Of a stretch of DNA of 64,000 bases, positions 1 to 8,970 are shown piece by piece (the stretch's first letter is position 1; every line of letters begins with the position of its first letter). The stretch spans positions 1 to 64,000 of the forward strand of contig JAENYD010000003.1 in NCBI GenBank assembly GCA_016842005.1, written 5' to 3'. The position numbers and the translations under genes were made by a program. The notes beneath the pieces are model-generated. The model was not told where the DNA came from. It worked only from the letters and a program-made list of their open reading frames with translations, and did no database searches. The DNA comes from Clostridium thermobutyricum. Its GTDB lineage: Bacteria > Bacillota > Clostridia > Ch29.

Positions 1-218
1 TCTATGAATACATGAGGATTTAAGGCTTATTGTCCAAAATTAAGGGGTCAGCCCGCATAGCAGTATTTTATCATATTGAACACTGACTAATGCAATAAGT
101 TTAGGGTCATGAAGGCTCAAGGGGGTGGATATGTACAGAGTATTAAGCGGTGGTATTCCCTGGAGAAACGGGATATGGTATAATTAAACAAATAACTGTT
201 TTGACGGGAGGTATTTAA

Positions 219-248
219 ATGGGGATTTTCACATATGGCGTTGTATAA
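219..248 (+). CDS. possible 9-codon upstream ORF before the hydrolase
   Basis: A GGGAGGT ribosome binding site stands 5 nt before an ATG that opens a nine-codon frame (MGIFTYGVV) ending in TAA. The stop lies 24 nt before the start of the hydrolase gene. A TATAAT-like hexamer occurs at 179-184 without a convincing -35. It could be a translated upstream ORF or the remains of a lost gene. The rest of positions 1-218 shows no gene that I can support. Confidence 0.25.
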   Translation: MGIFTYGVV

Positions 249-272
249 GAGAATAAATCAAGGAGGATTACA

Positions 273-1019
273 ATGCCATATTTCGATTACAAGGGAAAGA
301 AAGTGCACTTTGTTGATAAAGGACAGGGGGATACCTTGCTATTGCTGCCTGGGAATACTTCCTCTTCCTTAATCCACAGTGCGGATATTGATTATTTTGC
401 TACCGGTTTCAGAGTGGTCTGCCCTGATTATCCGGGCTATGGTAAATCGGAAAGAGTAGAAAAACTTGCAGTAGATTTCTGGTGGTCAAATGCAGAGTTG
501 TGTAAAGAGCTACTAAGCTTTTTGGAACAGGAAAATTGTATTGCGCTAGGGTCAAGTGGAGGAGGTATAATTGCACTCAATCTTGCCATAATAGCACCGG
601 CTTTGGTTAGAGCCGTTGTTGCAGACAGTATTACAGGAGAATTTGCAAACGGAAAGGATTTTGAAAGACAGGTGCAAATGAGGAAAAATGCACCGGATGA
701 ATTACGTACTTTCTGGCAGATGGCCCATGGTGAAGATTGGGAAAGGATTATTGAACTGGATTCACAGCTGCTTATTGAAGCTTCTATGCGTCAAGAGAGT
801 TTTTACAGGGGAAGACTGAAAGAGATAAACTGTCCAGTTTTATTGACCGGTAGTTTATCCGATGATGCAATATCCGACGTAGAGGTGAATATTTGCAGTG
901 TGGCACGTCAGATAACCAATTCAAAAACAATATTCTTTCCTACGGGAGGGCATCCGTTAATGTGGAGCAGACCGGAGGATTTCCGTGAAAATGTAATGCA
1001 GTTCTTAGAAAGAATATAA
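273..1019 (+). CDS. alpha/beta hydrolase
   Basis: This is a 248-residue single-domain alpha/beta hydrolase with unknown substrate. The nucleophile elbow is visible as GSSGG with Ser95. Asp197 or Asp198 after strand 6 (GSLSDD) and His227 (GGHPLM) complete a likely catalytic triad, and the oxyanion segment LPGNTSS lies near residue 25. There is no signal peptide, so it should act in the cytoplasm. The start is supported by AAGGAGG seven bases upstream. The gene is monocistronic, ending in a strong intrinsic terminator. Length and motif spacing are ordinary for the superfamily, which includes esterases, peptidases and haloperoxidase-like enzymes. The substrate cannot be read from sequence. Confidence 0.85.
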   Translation: MPYFDYKGKKVHFVDKGQGDTLLLLPGNTSSSLIHSADIDYFATGFRVVCPDYPGYGKSERVEKLAVDFWWSNAELCKELLSFLEQENCIALGSSGGGIIALNLAIIAPALVRAVVADSITGEFANGKDFERQVQMRKNAPDELRTFWQMAHGEDWERIIELDSQLLIEASMRQESFYRGRLKEINCPVLLTGSLSDDAISDVEVNICSVARQITNSKTIFFPTGGHPLMWSRPEDFRENVMQFLERI

Positions 1020-1026
1020 GGCTGGA

Positions 1027-1066
1027 AGCATCGGGAGAGGTAAGACTCCCGGTGCTTGATTTTTTT
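1027..1066 (+). terminator. intrinsic terminator of the hydrolase gene
   Basis: The arms AGCATCGGGAG and CTCCCGGTGCT form an 11-bp stem with one wobble. The stem is followed by TGA and a run of seven T residues, just after the hydrolase stop codon. On the opposite strand there is no T run, so it serves the plus-strand gene. Confidence 0.85.
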
Positions 1067-1082
1067 AAGGTTGAGGGAATAC

Positions 1083-1643
1083 TTATTCAATGCCGTATTT
1101 GCCGGGTTTCTCATCGGATGTCTGTTTCTTTGATGCATACAGGTTTCCTGAGGTATCAAGGCCGGCATAAAACACATCTTTTATATCCTGTATGCCGTAA
1201 CCGTTAATCCGGCCCGTCAGCCATGCTTTGTTCTGATTTATATACCTTAAATTATCCTCCATTATTTTGCCGTCTATAATCAGGTCCCGTGTAGGTCCTC
1301 TGTAAGGCGTGGGGATATTCATATCTGACGGGGTTAGCGGCTGCTTCTGGGATTTCGGCAGCACCGAGAGCTTTCCGTCAACCTCCGGCATCGCAAATTC
1401 AACATCGGCTATATTGAATATATTCTTATTTCTTAATTTCATCATCAGTTCCTCAATGGAAAGCCTAACCCGTTTCATGTTTCTTTCGACGATCTGACCG
1501 TTTTCAACTACCGTTACCGGCTCTGAGTTTGTGGCCTTACGTACCAGAAAGCTCTTGATATGAGCAAAGTCGATGATGAGTGTCAAAAGGGATGCGACTA
1601 TCAGTATGACGAAGCCGGATAACGAAGGGTTTTCCTGTACCAT
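1083..1643 (-). pseudogene. DUF421/YetF-family membrane protein, 5'-truncated
   Basis: The product matches the C-terminal three quarters of DUF421 (YetF-like) proteins. It keeps one hydrophobic helix (FVILIVASLLTLII), then the family hallmarks FNIADVEFAMPEVDGKLSVL and PKSQKQPLTPSD. Family members are usually about 220-240 residues with two or three N-terminal helices, whereas only one helix remains here. In frame upstream of the ATG the sequence still reads TVNAAM, typical of the family, and then hits a stop at 1671-1673 where the opposite-strand DUF3810 homology begins. No ribosome binding site fits the ATG. I infer a deletion that removed the promoter and the first helices; residual expression is unproven. 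Confidence 0.7.
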
Positions 1644-2679
1644 AGCAGCGTTAACCGTTGCCGAGCGGTATTATTCAAGGACGGTGTACAGATATCTGTC
1701 CCAGATTATAAGCAGCATTACCGGAGTATTTCCCTTTTCGGTTGCCGAAGTATTAATTATTGCAGTTTTGCTGCTGATAACAGCCGGTGTCATATACAGC
1801 ATTTTAAAGCTTGTCAGGAGTCCGGCAGAAAGACTGAAACTGGTTATTAAGCAATTATCAATTGCAGCCGTTGCCGTAAGTGTGGTGTATTTTTCTTTTA
1901 TTATGACCTGGGGATTGAATTATCATCGGGTATCCATCGCTTCCATTGCAAATCTGGATGTTCGGCCGGCTTCGGTGGAGGAACTGGAGTCCCTGTGCAG
2001 GTATTTGATTGACAGGGCCAACGGGCTGAGAGAGTTGGTGGAGGAAGACCGGGACGGCGTCATGATTTGCCCCGGGGGAGCCGGGGATATACTGGAAAGG
2101 GCTTATAAAGGCTATGAACTGGCATCCGAAGTGTACCCCGAACTGGGGGGTAAATACGGAAGGCCCAAGGGGGTAATGCTGTCCGGAATTATGTCGTACC
2201 AGGGAATAGGGGGGATATATTTTCCTTTTACCGGCGAGGCCAATGTGAACGTTTCCGGGCCCCATTTCATGATACCTTTTACCGCTTCCCATGAAATGGC
2301 CCATCAAAGGGGATTTGCCCGGGAAGACGAGGCCAATTACATCGGATACCTGACTTCCATAATGCATCCCGACTATGATTTCCGATACTCAGGTACAATG
2401 GCTGCCCTGCAGTATTCTATGAATGCTTTGAGGAGACAGGATATGGACAGGTATAAACGGCTGAAGGAAGAGTACAGCGACGGGGTAGCCAGGGATTTCC
2501 AGGCATGGTACGAGCATTGCAAGCAGCATGAAGGCTTTGTCAGCAGAACTACCGACAGAATTAATGACGCATATCTTCAGGCTAATGCTCAAAGTGACGG
2601 TGTACGGAGCTACGGCCGGATGGTCGACCTGCTCCTTGCTCATTACCGGGATGTTTTACCCGATGACTACCACCGCTAA
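1573..2679 (+). pseudogene. DUF3810-family membrane metallopeptidase-like protein, 5'-truncated
   Basis: From about residue 30 (AERYYSRTVYRYLS) the product resembles DUF3810 proteins. It has two hydrophobic helices (residues 58-80 and 96-114), then a soluble domain with a HEMAH zinc-peptidase-like motif at 240-244 and a following Glu-Asp-Glu stretch. The first 28 codons are simply the antisense of the neighbouring DUF421 gene and carry no family similarity, so the normal first transmembrane helix is missing. There is no ribosome binding site at the ORF-track start. The body is intact and could be expressed from an internal start, so calling it a pseudogene is a judgement. A terminator follows 70 bp after the stop. 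Confidence 0.65.
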
Positions 2680-2748
2680 TACTCCCGTCCTCTCAGGCAG
2701 GAGATAAACGGTGTTGCGTTTCTGGAAGCACTGCAAACAGTCCCCACG

Positions 2749-2768
2749 CTACCTTCGGGTAGTTTTTT
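2749..2768 (+). terminator. intrinsic terminator after the DUF3810 gene
   Basis: CTACC-TTCG-GGTAG is followed by six T residues. The stem is short (5 bp) but closed by a stabilising UUCG tetraloop. Confidence 0.65.
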
Positions 2769-2825
2769 AACAATAAAACCGGTATCAGCATCTCTGATTT
2801 TTCTTTAAAACAAATTTAGCTTAAA

Positions 2826-2853
2826 TTGTATTTTATTTATGATATACTATAAA
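2826..2853 (+). promoter_or_regulatory. possible sigma-A promoter upstream of the PAS stub
   Basis: TTGTAT and TATAAA are separated by 16 bases inside an AT-rich stretch, about 300 bp before the PAS-domain stub. The span from 2769 to 3148 is otherwise without a supportable gene. Confidence 0.3.
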
Positions 2854-3148
2854 ATAATAATTAATCAAAATCTGCCCCGACTGTCCGGGTAACAATACTG
2901 TGCAACCGTTTTCCTCCTGTCCATAATTTTGTGAGGGGGAAAAAAATTGCTTTTCGCCGGACTTTAATAATTCAGCTCATTTAGCCGGGGGTTCAAAAAA
3001 TTCTGCGGCCTCCCACCAAGGGATTATCAGAGACGCCATTCCAATTGATATTGCTGCAGTACTCCTCGAATTATCCGTATCAGCCTTACACCCCGATTTT
3101 GGAGCAGAAAATAAATACTTTTTGTTTAAAATACAGGAGGAGGATACT

Positions 3149-3370
3149 ATGCAATTAGGTAACTGGGTTAAATTAATTCTGGATTCATTATATGACGGCA
3201 TATTGATTGCGAATAAAGATTGCATAGTTGAATATGTAAATCCTTCTTACACAAGAATAACAGGGGTCAGATACGATGAAATCGTGGGCAAACCTCTGCT
3301 GGAGGTCAGACAAACAAAACCGTTAGCAAGTAAAAAAGAGAAATATTTTTCCGGAATTTTAGAAATATAG
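3149..3370 (+). pseudogene. PAS-domain fragment of a probable sigma-54-dependent activator
   Basis: A strong GGAGGAGG ribosome binding site precedes this ATG. The 73-residue product is the first half of a PAS domain of the kind that opens sigma-54 enhancer-binding proteins (DSLYDGILIANKDCIVEYVN, then YTRITGVRYDEIVGK). It stops after PLLEVRQTKPLA and an unrelated tail. The expected AAA+ and Fis-type HTH domains are absent, and a terminator and a sigma-54 promoter follow within 70 bp. I infer that most of the regulator of the downstream CitMHS-AtuA operon has been deleted, leaving the 5' end and the original terminator. A functional stand-alone PAS peptide is unlikely. Confidence 0.65.
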
Positions 3371-3398
3371 TTTATTTATGAGCATTGCTACAAAAATA

Positions 3399-3427
3399 CT
3401 GCCCCGCAGGGGGCAGGATTTTTTTTT
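3399..3427 (+). terminator. intrinsic terminator after the PAS stub
   Basis: CTGCCCC-GCAG-GGGGCAG is a perfect 7-bp GC-rich stem followed by GA and nine T residues. It separates the regulator remnant from the sigma-54 promoter. Confidence 0.85.
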
Positions 3428-3437
3428 GCGGACGATT

Positions 3438-3453
3438 TGGTATGGTATTTGCA
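3438..3453 (+). promoter_or_regulatory. sigma-54 (-24/-12) promoter of the CitMHS-AtuA operon
   Basis: TGGTATGGTATTTGCA places the invariant GG and GC dinucleotides exactly at the sigma-54 spacing (TGG-N9-TTGCA form). It lies 50 bp before the transporter start and immediately downstream of the remnant of a PAS-type activator, which is the usual arrangement for such regulators. It matches four of the six -24 element bases and the whole -12 element. Confidence 0.7.
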
Positions 3454-3502
3454 AATATAATTTGTAACCGCGCGGGTATAAAAATGATGGGAGGTATAGC
3501 AT

Positions 3503-4798
3503 ATGTTAGCGTTTTTAGGGTTTTTAACAATCATAGTTCTTCTTACCCTTATAATGACAAAAAAACTGTCACCTGTTGTGGCGTTGATTGCAGTTCCGAT
3601 TGTCGTTTCGGTCATTGGTGGTTTTGCCGGTGAGGTAGGCGGTTATATTACTGACGGCATTAAGAGCATTGCTCCGGTGGGAACCATGTTCATATTTGCC
3701 ATACTGTTTTTCGGGATACTGACTGATGCAGGGACCTTTGACCCCATTATCAATAAAATATTAAAACTGGTAGGGAATGACCCTGTCAAGATAGCAATAG
3801 GTACGGCAGTGCTTGCCATGCTGGTGCATCTTGACGGTTCGGGGGCTGTAACCTTCTTAATAACCATTCCTGCGATGCTTCCCCTTTACGATACTCTTAA
3901 AATGGACAGGAGGGTTCTGGCGACCATAGTAGCTCTATCGGCGGGAACAATGAATGTTCTTCCATGGGGGGGACCTACTATAAGGGCTGCTACTTCATTG
4001 GAGATACCTGTTACCGAATTATTTAATCCCCTGTTACCTGCATTGATAGCAGGACTGATATTTGTAATATTCGTTGCATACAGACTGGGGAAAAAAGAAA
4101 AACAAAGGCTGGGAGACATTGCATCTGACCAGTTGCAAATACAGAGGGAAATAGACGAAGAGAAACAAAAACTTGCAAGGCCGAAAATGTTTTTTGTCAA
4201 CGTTTTAATAATCATTGCTTCGGTTGTTACATTAATTTCCGGCAAGCTGCCTCCTGTAGTGATATTTATGATGGCCTTTGCCCTTTCCCTGGTGATTAAT
4301 TACCCAAGCGTGAAAGAACAGAGACAGAGAGTTGACGCCCATGCCAAGGCTGCTTTGATGATGGCAAGCATATTGTTTGCCGCAGGGGCCTTTATCGGTA
4401 TCATGAAAGGGTCAGGAATGATAACAGAGATGGCCAATGCAGCCGTGTCCGTTATCCCTTCGACCCTGGGAAAACTTATACCTGTTATTACCGGAGTTAT
4501 CTCAATGCCGGCAAGTTTACTCTTTGACCCTGATTCCTTCTATTTTGGTGTATTGCCTGTACTGTCGGCGGCAGCCAGAGGGTTTGGGGTATCAGCCCTG
4601 AACGTTGGAAGGGCAGCTATCCTGGGGCAAATGACAACAGGCTTTCCGGTAAGTCCCTTGACAGGCTCCACTTTCCTGTTAATAGGATTGACCGGAGTAG
4701 ACCTGGGGGAACACCAGAAGAAAACCATTCCTTATGCATTTGCCACAACTATAGTGATGCTTATTGTAGCGATTATTATAGGAGCAATAAAACTATAA
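3503..4798 (+). CDS. CitMHS-family (citrate-type) carboxylate transporter
   Basis: A 431-residue integral membrane protein with about eleven hydrophobic segments. It matches the CitMHS family of metal-citrate:proton symporters, including the family-typical start (MLAFLGFLTIIVLLTLIMTK) and a central charged cytoplasmic loop around residues 195-230. It presumably imports an organic acid across the cytoplasmic membrane. A GGGAGGT site precedes the ATG. Position behind a sigma-54 promoter and ahead of two AtuA-family genes suggests that the substrate is what those enzymes handle, which need not be citrate. The regulator that should activate the operon is truncated. Confidence 0.8.
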   Translation: MLAFLGFLTIIVLLTLIMTKKLSPVVALIAVPIVVSVIGGFAGEVGGYITDGIKSIAPVGTMFIFAILFFGILTDAGTFDPIINKILKLVGNDPVKIAIGTAVLAMLVHLDGSGAVTFLITIPAMLPLYDTLKMDRRVLATIVALSAGTMNVLPWGGPTIRAATSLEIPVTELFNPLLPALIAGLIFVIFVAYRLGKKEKQRLGDIASDQLQIQREIDEEKQKLARPKMFFVNVLIIIASVVTLISGKLPPVVIFMMAFALSLVINYPSVKEQRQRVDAHAKAALMMASILFAAGAFIGIMKGSGMITEMANAAVSVIPSTLGKLIPVITGVISMPASLLFDPDSFYFGVLPVLSAAARGFGVSALNVGRAAILGQMTTGFPVSPLTGSTFLLIGLTGVDLGEHQKKTIPYAFATTIVMLIVAIIIGAIKL

Positions 4799-4851
4799 AC
4801 AGGATTATTGACTTCAGGTGAGACTTTTAACTGGTCTTAAGGGTAAGAAAC

Positions 4852-4932
4852 CGCTATCCGGGGACGTGGCGCCTATCATATCCCGTCTGAGAGGGCCGGA
4901 AGTGTTGGCGGCGCGGTAGTCTTCGGATAAAC
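4852..4932 (+). promoter_or_regulatory. structured intergenic element, copy A (candidate cis-regulatory RNA)
   Basis: The segment can fold as a three-way junction. An outer 11-bp helix pairs TATCCGGGGAC with GTCTTCGGATA. One inner hairpin uses TCCCGTC against GGCCGGA, with one mismatch, and another uses GTGT-TGGCG-GCGC. A similar arrangement with base-pair-preserving changes recurs upstream of the Sir2 gene (36605-36680). It sits 54 bp before the AtuA start. I could not match it to a known riboswitch class. It could equally be a dispersed repeat. Confidence 0.45.
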
Positions 4933-4985
4933 AAATCAGTATTTATTGGTTCTGCAAAATTGAGTTATAAATAGGAGGTCCGTAG

Positions 4986-6341
4986 ATGGAAAGGATACGT
5001 ATAGGCTGCGGTGCGGGATATGCAGGTGACCGCCTTGAGCCGGCTTTGGAATTAATAGAACATGGCAATATAAAATATATAATTTTTGAATGCCTGGCAG
5101 AAAGGACCATTGCCATTGCTCAGCAGCAAAAGCTTGTTGACCCCACCAAAGGTTATAATTCGTTGCTGGAGCACCGTATGGAAAAAGTATTGCCGTTGTG
5201 TCATGAAAAAGATGTAAAAATAATTACCAACATGGGGGCGGCAAACCCTGAGGCTGCAGTGAAAAAGGTAAAGAATATGGCTGTGGAAATGGGCCTGGAA
5301 GGCATTAAAATCGCAGCAGTATTAGGCGATAATATTTTTCACAATATTGAAAGATACCTGGATAATGAAGTGCTGGAAACCGGTCAGAAGCTCAGAGACC
5401 TGAAAGGAGAACTTATTTCTGCCAATGCCTATCTGGGAATGGACGGTATAATCCAGGCGCTGGAAAATGGAGCGGACATTGTTATAACGGGACGTGTAGC
5501 CGATCCTGCCCTGTTTCTTGCACCAATAGTATATGAATATGGATGGGATAAAGAAGATTATAACCTGATAGGCAGCGGTATTCTGATAGGTCATTTGCTG
5601 GAATGTGCTGCACAGATAACAGGCGGATATTATGCGGATCCGGGGGTTAAAGATGTCCCTGACCTGTGGAAGGTCGGTTTCCCGATAGCAGAAGTCTGGG
5701 AGACAGGGCAGGCGGTAATTACAAAAGTAGAGGGTTCGGGAGGCATTGTTACACCGGATACCTGCAAAGAACAGCTTCTATATGAGATACATGACCCGTC
5801 AAGGTATATTACTCCGGATGGAATAGCTGATTTCACCAGTGTTACCATTGAGCAAGCCGGTAAAGACCGTGTCATGGTAAAAGGAGCCGCCGGAAAGCAA
5901 AAGCCGGATACGCTTAAGGTGAGCATAGGATATAAGGACTGTTACATTGGTGAAGGGGAGATAAGTTACGGCGGTCCCGGAGCCTATGAAAGGGCAAGAC
6001 TTGCCGGGGAAATAGTGAAAAAACGGCTGGAGTACTTGAATATCCCCATCCAGGAGATGCGCATCGACCTGATAGGATTTAATTCCCTGTTCGGGGACAG
6101 TATCAGCCATAACACCAGTCTGGATACATCCGGGCTGAATGAGGTAAGGCTTAGGGTGGCAGGCAGAACGATTGACAGATCAGATGCAGTAAAGATAGGC
6201 AATGAAGTGGAAGCCCTTTACACCAACGGTCCGGCTGCCGGCGGGGGAGCATCCAAGTCGGTAAATGAAGTAATATCCATCGCATCAATATTCATACCCA
6301 GAAATGATATAGATATCCAGGTAGTTTACGAGGAGGTATGA
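4986..6341 (+). CDS. AtuA-family protein (DUF1446)
   Basis: A 451-residue cytoplasmic protein of the acyclic terpene utilization AtuA family, formerly DUF1446. Family signatures include the N-terminal RIGCGAGYAGDRLEPA, the central GADIVITGRVADPALFL and a glycine-rich C-terminal GPAAGGGASKSVNE. The family occurs widely beyond terpene degraders, and its reaction is not well defined. AGGAGGT precedes the ATG. It overlaps the following small AtuA-like gene by four bases (ATGA), so the two are translationally coupled. In many genomes this pair forms one protein or a two-subunit unit. With the carboxylate transporter upstream I infer catabolism of an organic acid. Confidence 0.8.
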   Translation: MERIRIGCGAGYAGDRLEPALELIEHGNIKYIIFECLAERTIAIAQQQKLVDPTKGYNSLLEHRMEKVLPLCHEKDVKIITNMGAANPEAAVKKVKNMAVEMGLEGIKIAAVLGDNIFHNIERYLDNEVLETGQKLRDLKGELISANAYLGMDGIIQALENGADIVITGRVADPALFLAPIVYEYGWDKEDYNLIGSGILIGHLLECAAQITGGYYADPGVKDVPDLWKVGFPIAEVWETGQAVITKVEGSGGIVTPDTCKEQLLYEIHDPSRYITPDGIADFTSVTIEQAGKDRVMVKGAAGKQKPDTLKVSIGYKDCYIGEGEISYGGPGAYERARLAGEIVKKRLEYLNIPIQEMRIDLIGFNSLFGDSISHNTSLDTSGLNEVRLRVAGRTIDRSDAVKIGNEVEALYTNGPAAGGGASKSVNEVISIASIFIPRNDIDIQVVYEEV

Positions 6342-6655
6342 AGGAAATGAGATTAAGGGAAATTGCCCATTCAAGAACCGGAGACAAAGGAGATATTTCC
6401 AATATATCGGTTATTGCTTACAAACAGGAAGACTATAAAAAGATTGAAAAATATGTTACCGCTGAGAAAGTGAAAGAATGGTTTAAAGACATAGTGAGAG
6501 GTGAAGTGAAAAGATACGAACTACCGGGCATAGGAGCCTTGAACTTTGTAATGTACAAAGCACTGGGCGGAGGGGTTACCCGATCTCTTTCTGTCGACAA
6601 ACATGGAAAGTGTCTGAGCGCTTCACTGCTGGAAATGGAGATACCTGAACAGTAG
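6338..6655 (+). CDS. AtuA-like ferredoxin-fold subunit
   Basis: A 105-residue protein corresponding to the small C-terminal AtuA-like domain, with the family pattern LREIAHSRTGDKGDISNIS near the N-terminus and LNFVMYKALGGGVTRSL near the C-terminus. It is encoded separately from the large AtuA domain, overlapping its stop codon by ATGA, and very probably forms a complex with it. GAGGAGGT sits four bases before the ATG. It ends the operon; a terminator follows 190 bp downstream. Confidence 0.8.
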   Translation: MKEMRLREIAHSRTGDKGDISNISVIAYKQEDYKKIEKYVTAEKVKEWFKDIVRGEVKRYELPGIGALNFVMYKALGGGVTRSLSVDKHGKCLSASLLEMEIPEQ

Positions 6656-6841
6656 ATAAAAACAAGTGGAGATGCCTCGCCGGGTCCTTTTCCAATCATC
6701 AGGTCATGCAAGGTATATTACCGGGAATATGTACAGATTTGATGGCGGGGATGACCGCAAAGCAGGTTCTCAATCCTATGTTCCCTGACATCTTGTAGTG
6801 CGGTTATGGACTTCACCTCCACGGGAGATATGGAAATTTAG
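6656..6841 (+). other. intergenic stretch with a possible 30-codon remnant
   Basis: Between the AtuA-like gene and its terminator, one frame (6706-6798) reads ILPGICTDLMAGMTAKQVLN and similar protein-like sequence before a TAG stop, without a ribosome binding site. It may be the tail of a deleted gene. I cannot identify it and would not annotate it as a gene. Confidence 0.2.
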
Positions 6842-6869
6842 CCTCCGGCTTAATAGCCGGAGGTTTTTT
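6842..6869 (+). terminator. intrinsic terminator of the CitMHS-AtuA operon
   Basis: CCTCCGGCT and AGCCGGAGG form a perfect 9-bp stem with a four-base loop, followed by six T residues on the plus strand. Confidence 0.85.
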
Positions 6870-6902
6870 GTGACCGTCGGGCTATCAGAGTATGCAGAGC
6901 GG

Positions 6903-6955
6903 CCGGACTGTAAAGAATGATCATAAAGCCAGGCTCGCATTCTTTGCCAGTCCGG
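6903..6955. repeat. interrupted inverted repeat downstream of trpA
   Basis: CCGGACTG and AAAGAATG on the left pair with CATTCTTT and CAGTCCGG on the right, enclosing a small AGCC/GGCT hairpin. It lies 31 bp beyond the trpA stop, where a trp operon 3' structure is expected, but no T run follows on the minus strand. It could stabilise the trp mRNA 3' end or help termination. Confidence 0.5.
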
Positions 6956-6985
6956 ATTTCTACATGCCGGTGACAGGTTCTTTAT

Positions 6986-7780
6986 CTAATCCAATGCGCT
7001 GCGCAAGCTGCTTATAAAATCCAGAACCCGTTCCTCAATGTTTCCCTCCATTATTCCCTGTTCTATTTTTTGAATAACCGCACTGCCGACAATCAGCCCA
7101 TCAGATAGTTCTCTTAGATTTCTTACAGTTTCTTCACTGGATATGCCGAAGCCAATGGCCAGCGGGATAGGTGTATATTTCCTCACTTTGCCTGTAAAAT
7201 CCGATAAGCTTGCTTCAAAGCGGTCCCTTATGCCGGTCACCCCTCTGGATGAAATGCAATATACAAAACCCCGGGCACCGGTAACAATATCTTTTATCCT
7301 GCCTTCTGATGTGGGGGCAACAAGAGGGATTAGATCAACGGGATAATCCTTCATGACTTCGGATAATTCCTTTCTTTCCTCTAGAGGCAGGTCCGGAATG
7401 ACTAACCCGTCTATACCATGCGTCAGGCAGTTATCCAAAAACCTTTCAATCCCATACCTGAAGACTGAATTAAAATATACTAAAAATACGATAGGTATGT
7501 CTGTTTTCTCCCTTATCTTTAGAACCGTACTAAAGATAGCATTGATATTTGTCCCTGCCTTTAATGCCCTTTGGGAGGCCCTCTGAATTATCGGGCCATC
7601 AGCCAGAGGGTCCGAATAGGGTATGCCAAGCTCTATAATGTCAGCCCCAGCCTTCTCCAGTGTAATCACCAGGTTAAGCGTGGTGTTCAAATCAGGGTCC
7701 CCGGCGGTTATATATGTTATTAATGCCTTTCGGTTTTTATTCCTTAGTGAGCTGAAGGTTTCAGTTATCCTGCTATTCAT
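6986..7780 (-). CDS. trpA: tryptophan synthase alpha subunit
   Basis: The 264-residue TIM-barrel subunit cleaves indole-3-glycerol phosphate to indole and glyceraldehyde 3-phosphate within the alpha2-beta2 complex. The catalytic Glu and Asp lie in [14 protein letters not shown] near residues 47-60, and the phosphate-binding FGISS and GLIVGSAV segments are present near the C-terminus. Its start overlaps the end of trpB by eight bases, so the two subunits are translationally coupled. It is the last gene of trpEGDCFBA. Length is normal. Confidence 0.97.
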   Translation of the reverse strand: MNSRITETFSSLRNKNRKALITYITAGDPDLNTTLNLVITLEKAGADIIELGIPYSDPLADGPIIQRASQRALKAGTNINAIFSTVLKIREKTDIPIVFLVYFNSVFRYGIERFLDNCLTHGIDGLVIPDLPLEERKELSEVMKDYPVDLIPLVAPTSEGRIKDIVTGARGFVYCISSRGVTGIRDRFEASLSDFTGKVRKYTPIPLAIGFGISSEETVRNLRELSDGLIVGSAVIQKIEQGIMEGNIEERVLDFISSLRSALD

Positions 7781-8969
7781 TATCTATCCCTCCCATGACC
7801 TTTGATACAGTATCCATATCTTTATCACCCCTGCCGGATAAACTGACTACTATGATATCATCCTTACGGGTATCCGGTGCCAGCTTCATCAAATACGCTA
7901 TTGCATGGGCGCTTTCCAGTGCAGGAATAATTCCTTCGGTGGTGGTCAGATACCGGAACGCGTCTATAGCGTCATTATCGGTTACAGCCACATAATTTGC
8001 TCTGCCGGTGGAATGGAAATAGGCGTGCTCCGGTCCTACTCCCGGATAATCCAATCCGGCCGATATGGAATGTACCGGCATAATCTGTCCATTTTCATCC
8101 TGAAGCATATAAGTCATCATGCCATGAATCACACCGACAGACCCTTTACTGATGGTTGCCGCATGCTTGTCGGTATGGATGCCAAGACCCCCTGCCTCAA
8201 CGCCGTATATCTTTATTTCCCTTTCCTCATGAAATGGATAGAATAAACCCATTGCATTACTTCCACCGCCCACACAGGCCACCAGATAATCGGGCAGCCT
8301 CCCTTCCTTTTCCATAATCTGTTCTTTGACTTCATCTCCGATGATTCTTTGAAAATCCCTTACCATGGTGGGATAGGGATGGGGTCCCACAACAGAACCT
8401 ATCACGTAAAAAGTATGGTCCACATTTGCAACCCAGTCCCTTATAGCCTCATTGGTGGCATCCTTCAGTGTGCCTGACCCGCAAGACACCGGGTTTACCT
8501 TTGAACCCAGCAGTTTCATTTTAAATACATTTAATGATTGCCGCTCAATGTCCTCCTCTCCCATATATACCTCACAGGGCAATCCAAACATTGCACATAT
8601 GGTAGCGGTTGCAACCCCGTGCTGTCCTGCTCCGGTTTCCGCTATGATGCGCTTTTTCCCCATTCTTTTTGCCAGTAAGACCTGGCCTATCACATTATTG
8701 ATTTTGTGGGCCCCTGTGTGGTTCAGGTCCTCCCGTTTTAAATAGACCTTTCCTCCACCTAGGTTTCCGGTTAAATTTTCTGCAAAATATAATGGGGTGG
8801 GTCTTCCCGAGTATTCCTTCAAATAATGCCTGTATGCATTTTTGAAGGCTTTGTCATGCTTTGCCTTTACATATTCCCTTTCCAGCTCTATTAAGGCGTT
8901 CATCAAGGTTTCGGGTACAAATTGGCCTCCGAATTTTCCGAACCTTTTAGGAATTATTTCGGTCTTCAT
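7773..8969 (-). CDS. trpB: tryptophan synthase beta subunit
   Basis: The 398-residue PLP enzyme condenses indole with serine to give tryptophan. The PLP lysine is in HTGAHKINN, the phosphate-binding loop is GGGSNAMG, and the N-terminal [13 protein letters not shown] is typical of the TrpB1 class that pairs with TrpA. It begins one base after the trpF stop and overlaps trpA. Length is normal and no key residue is missing. Confidence 0.97.
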   Translation of the reverse strand: MKTEIIPKRFGKFGGQFVPETLMNALIELEREYVKAKHDKAFKNAYRHYLKEYSGRPTPLYFAENLTGNLGGGKVYLKREDLNHTGAHKINNVIGQVLLAKRMGKKRIIAETGAGQHGVATATICAMFGLPCEVYMGEEDIERQSLNVFKMKLLGSKVNPVSCGSGTLKDATNEAIRDWVANVDHTFYVIGSVVGPHPYPTMVRDFQRIIGDEVKEQIMEKEGRLPDYLVACVGGGSNAMGLFYPFHEEREIKIYGVEAGGLGIHTDKHAATISKGSVGVIHGMMTYMLQDENGQIMPVHSISAGLDYPGVGPEHAYFHSTGRANYVAVTDNDAIDAFRYLTTTEGIIPALESAHAIAYLMKLAPDTRKDDIIVVSLSGRGDKDMDTVSKVMGGIDNE

Positions 8970-8970
8970 C

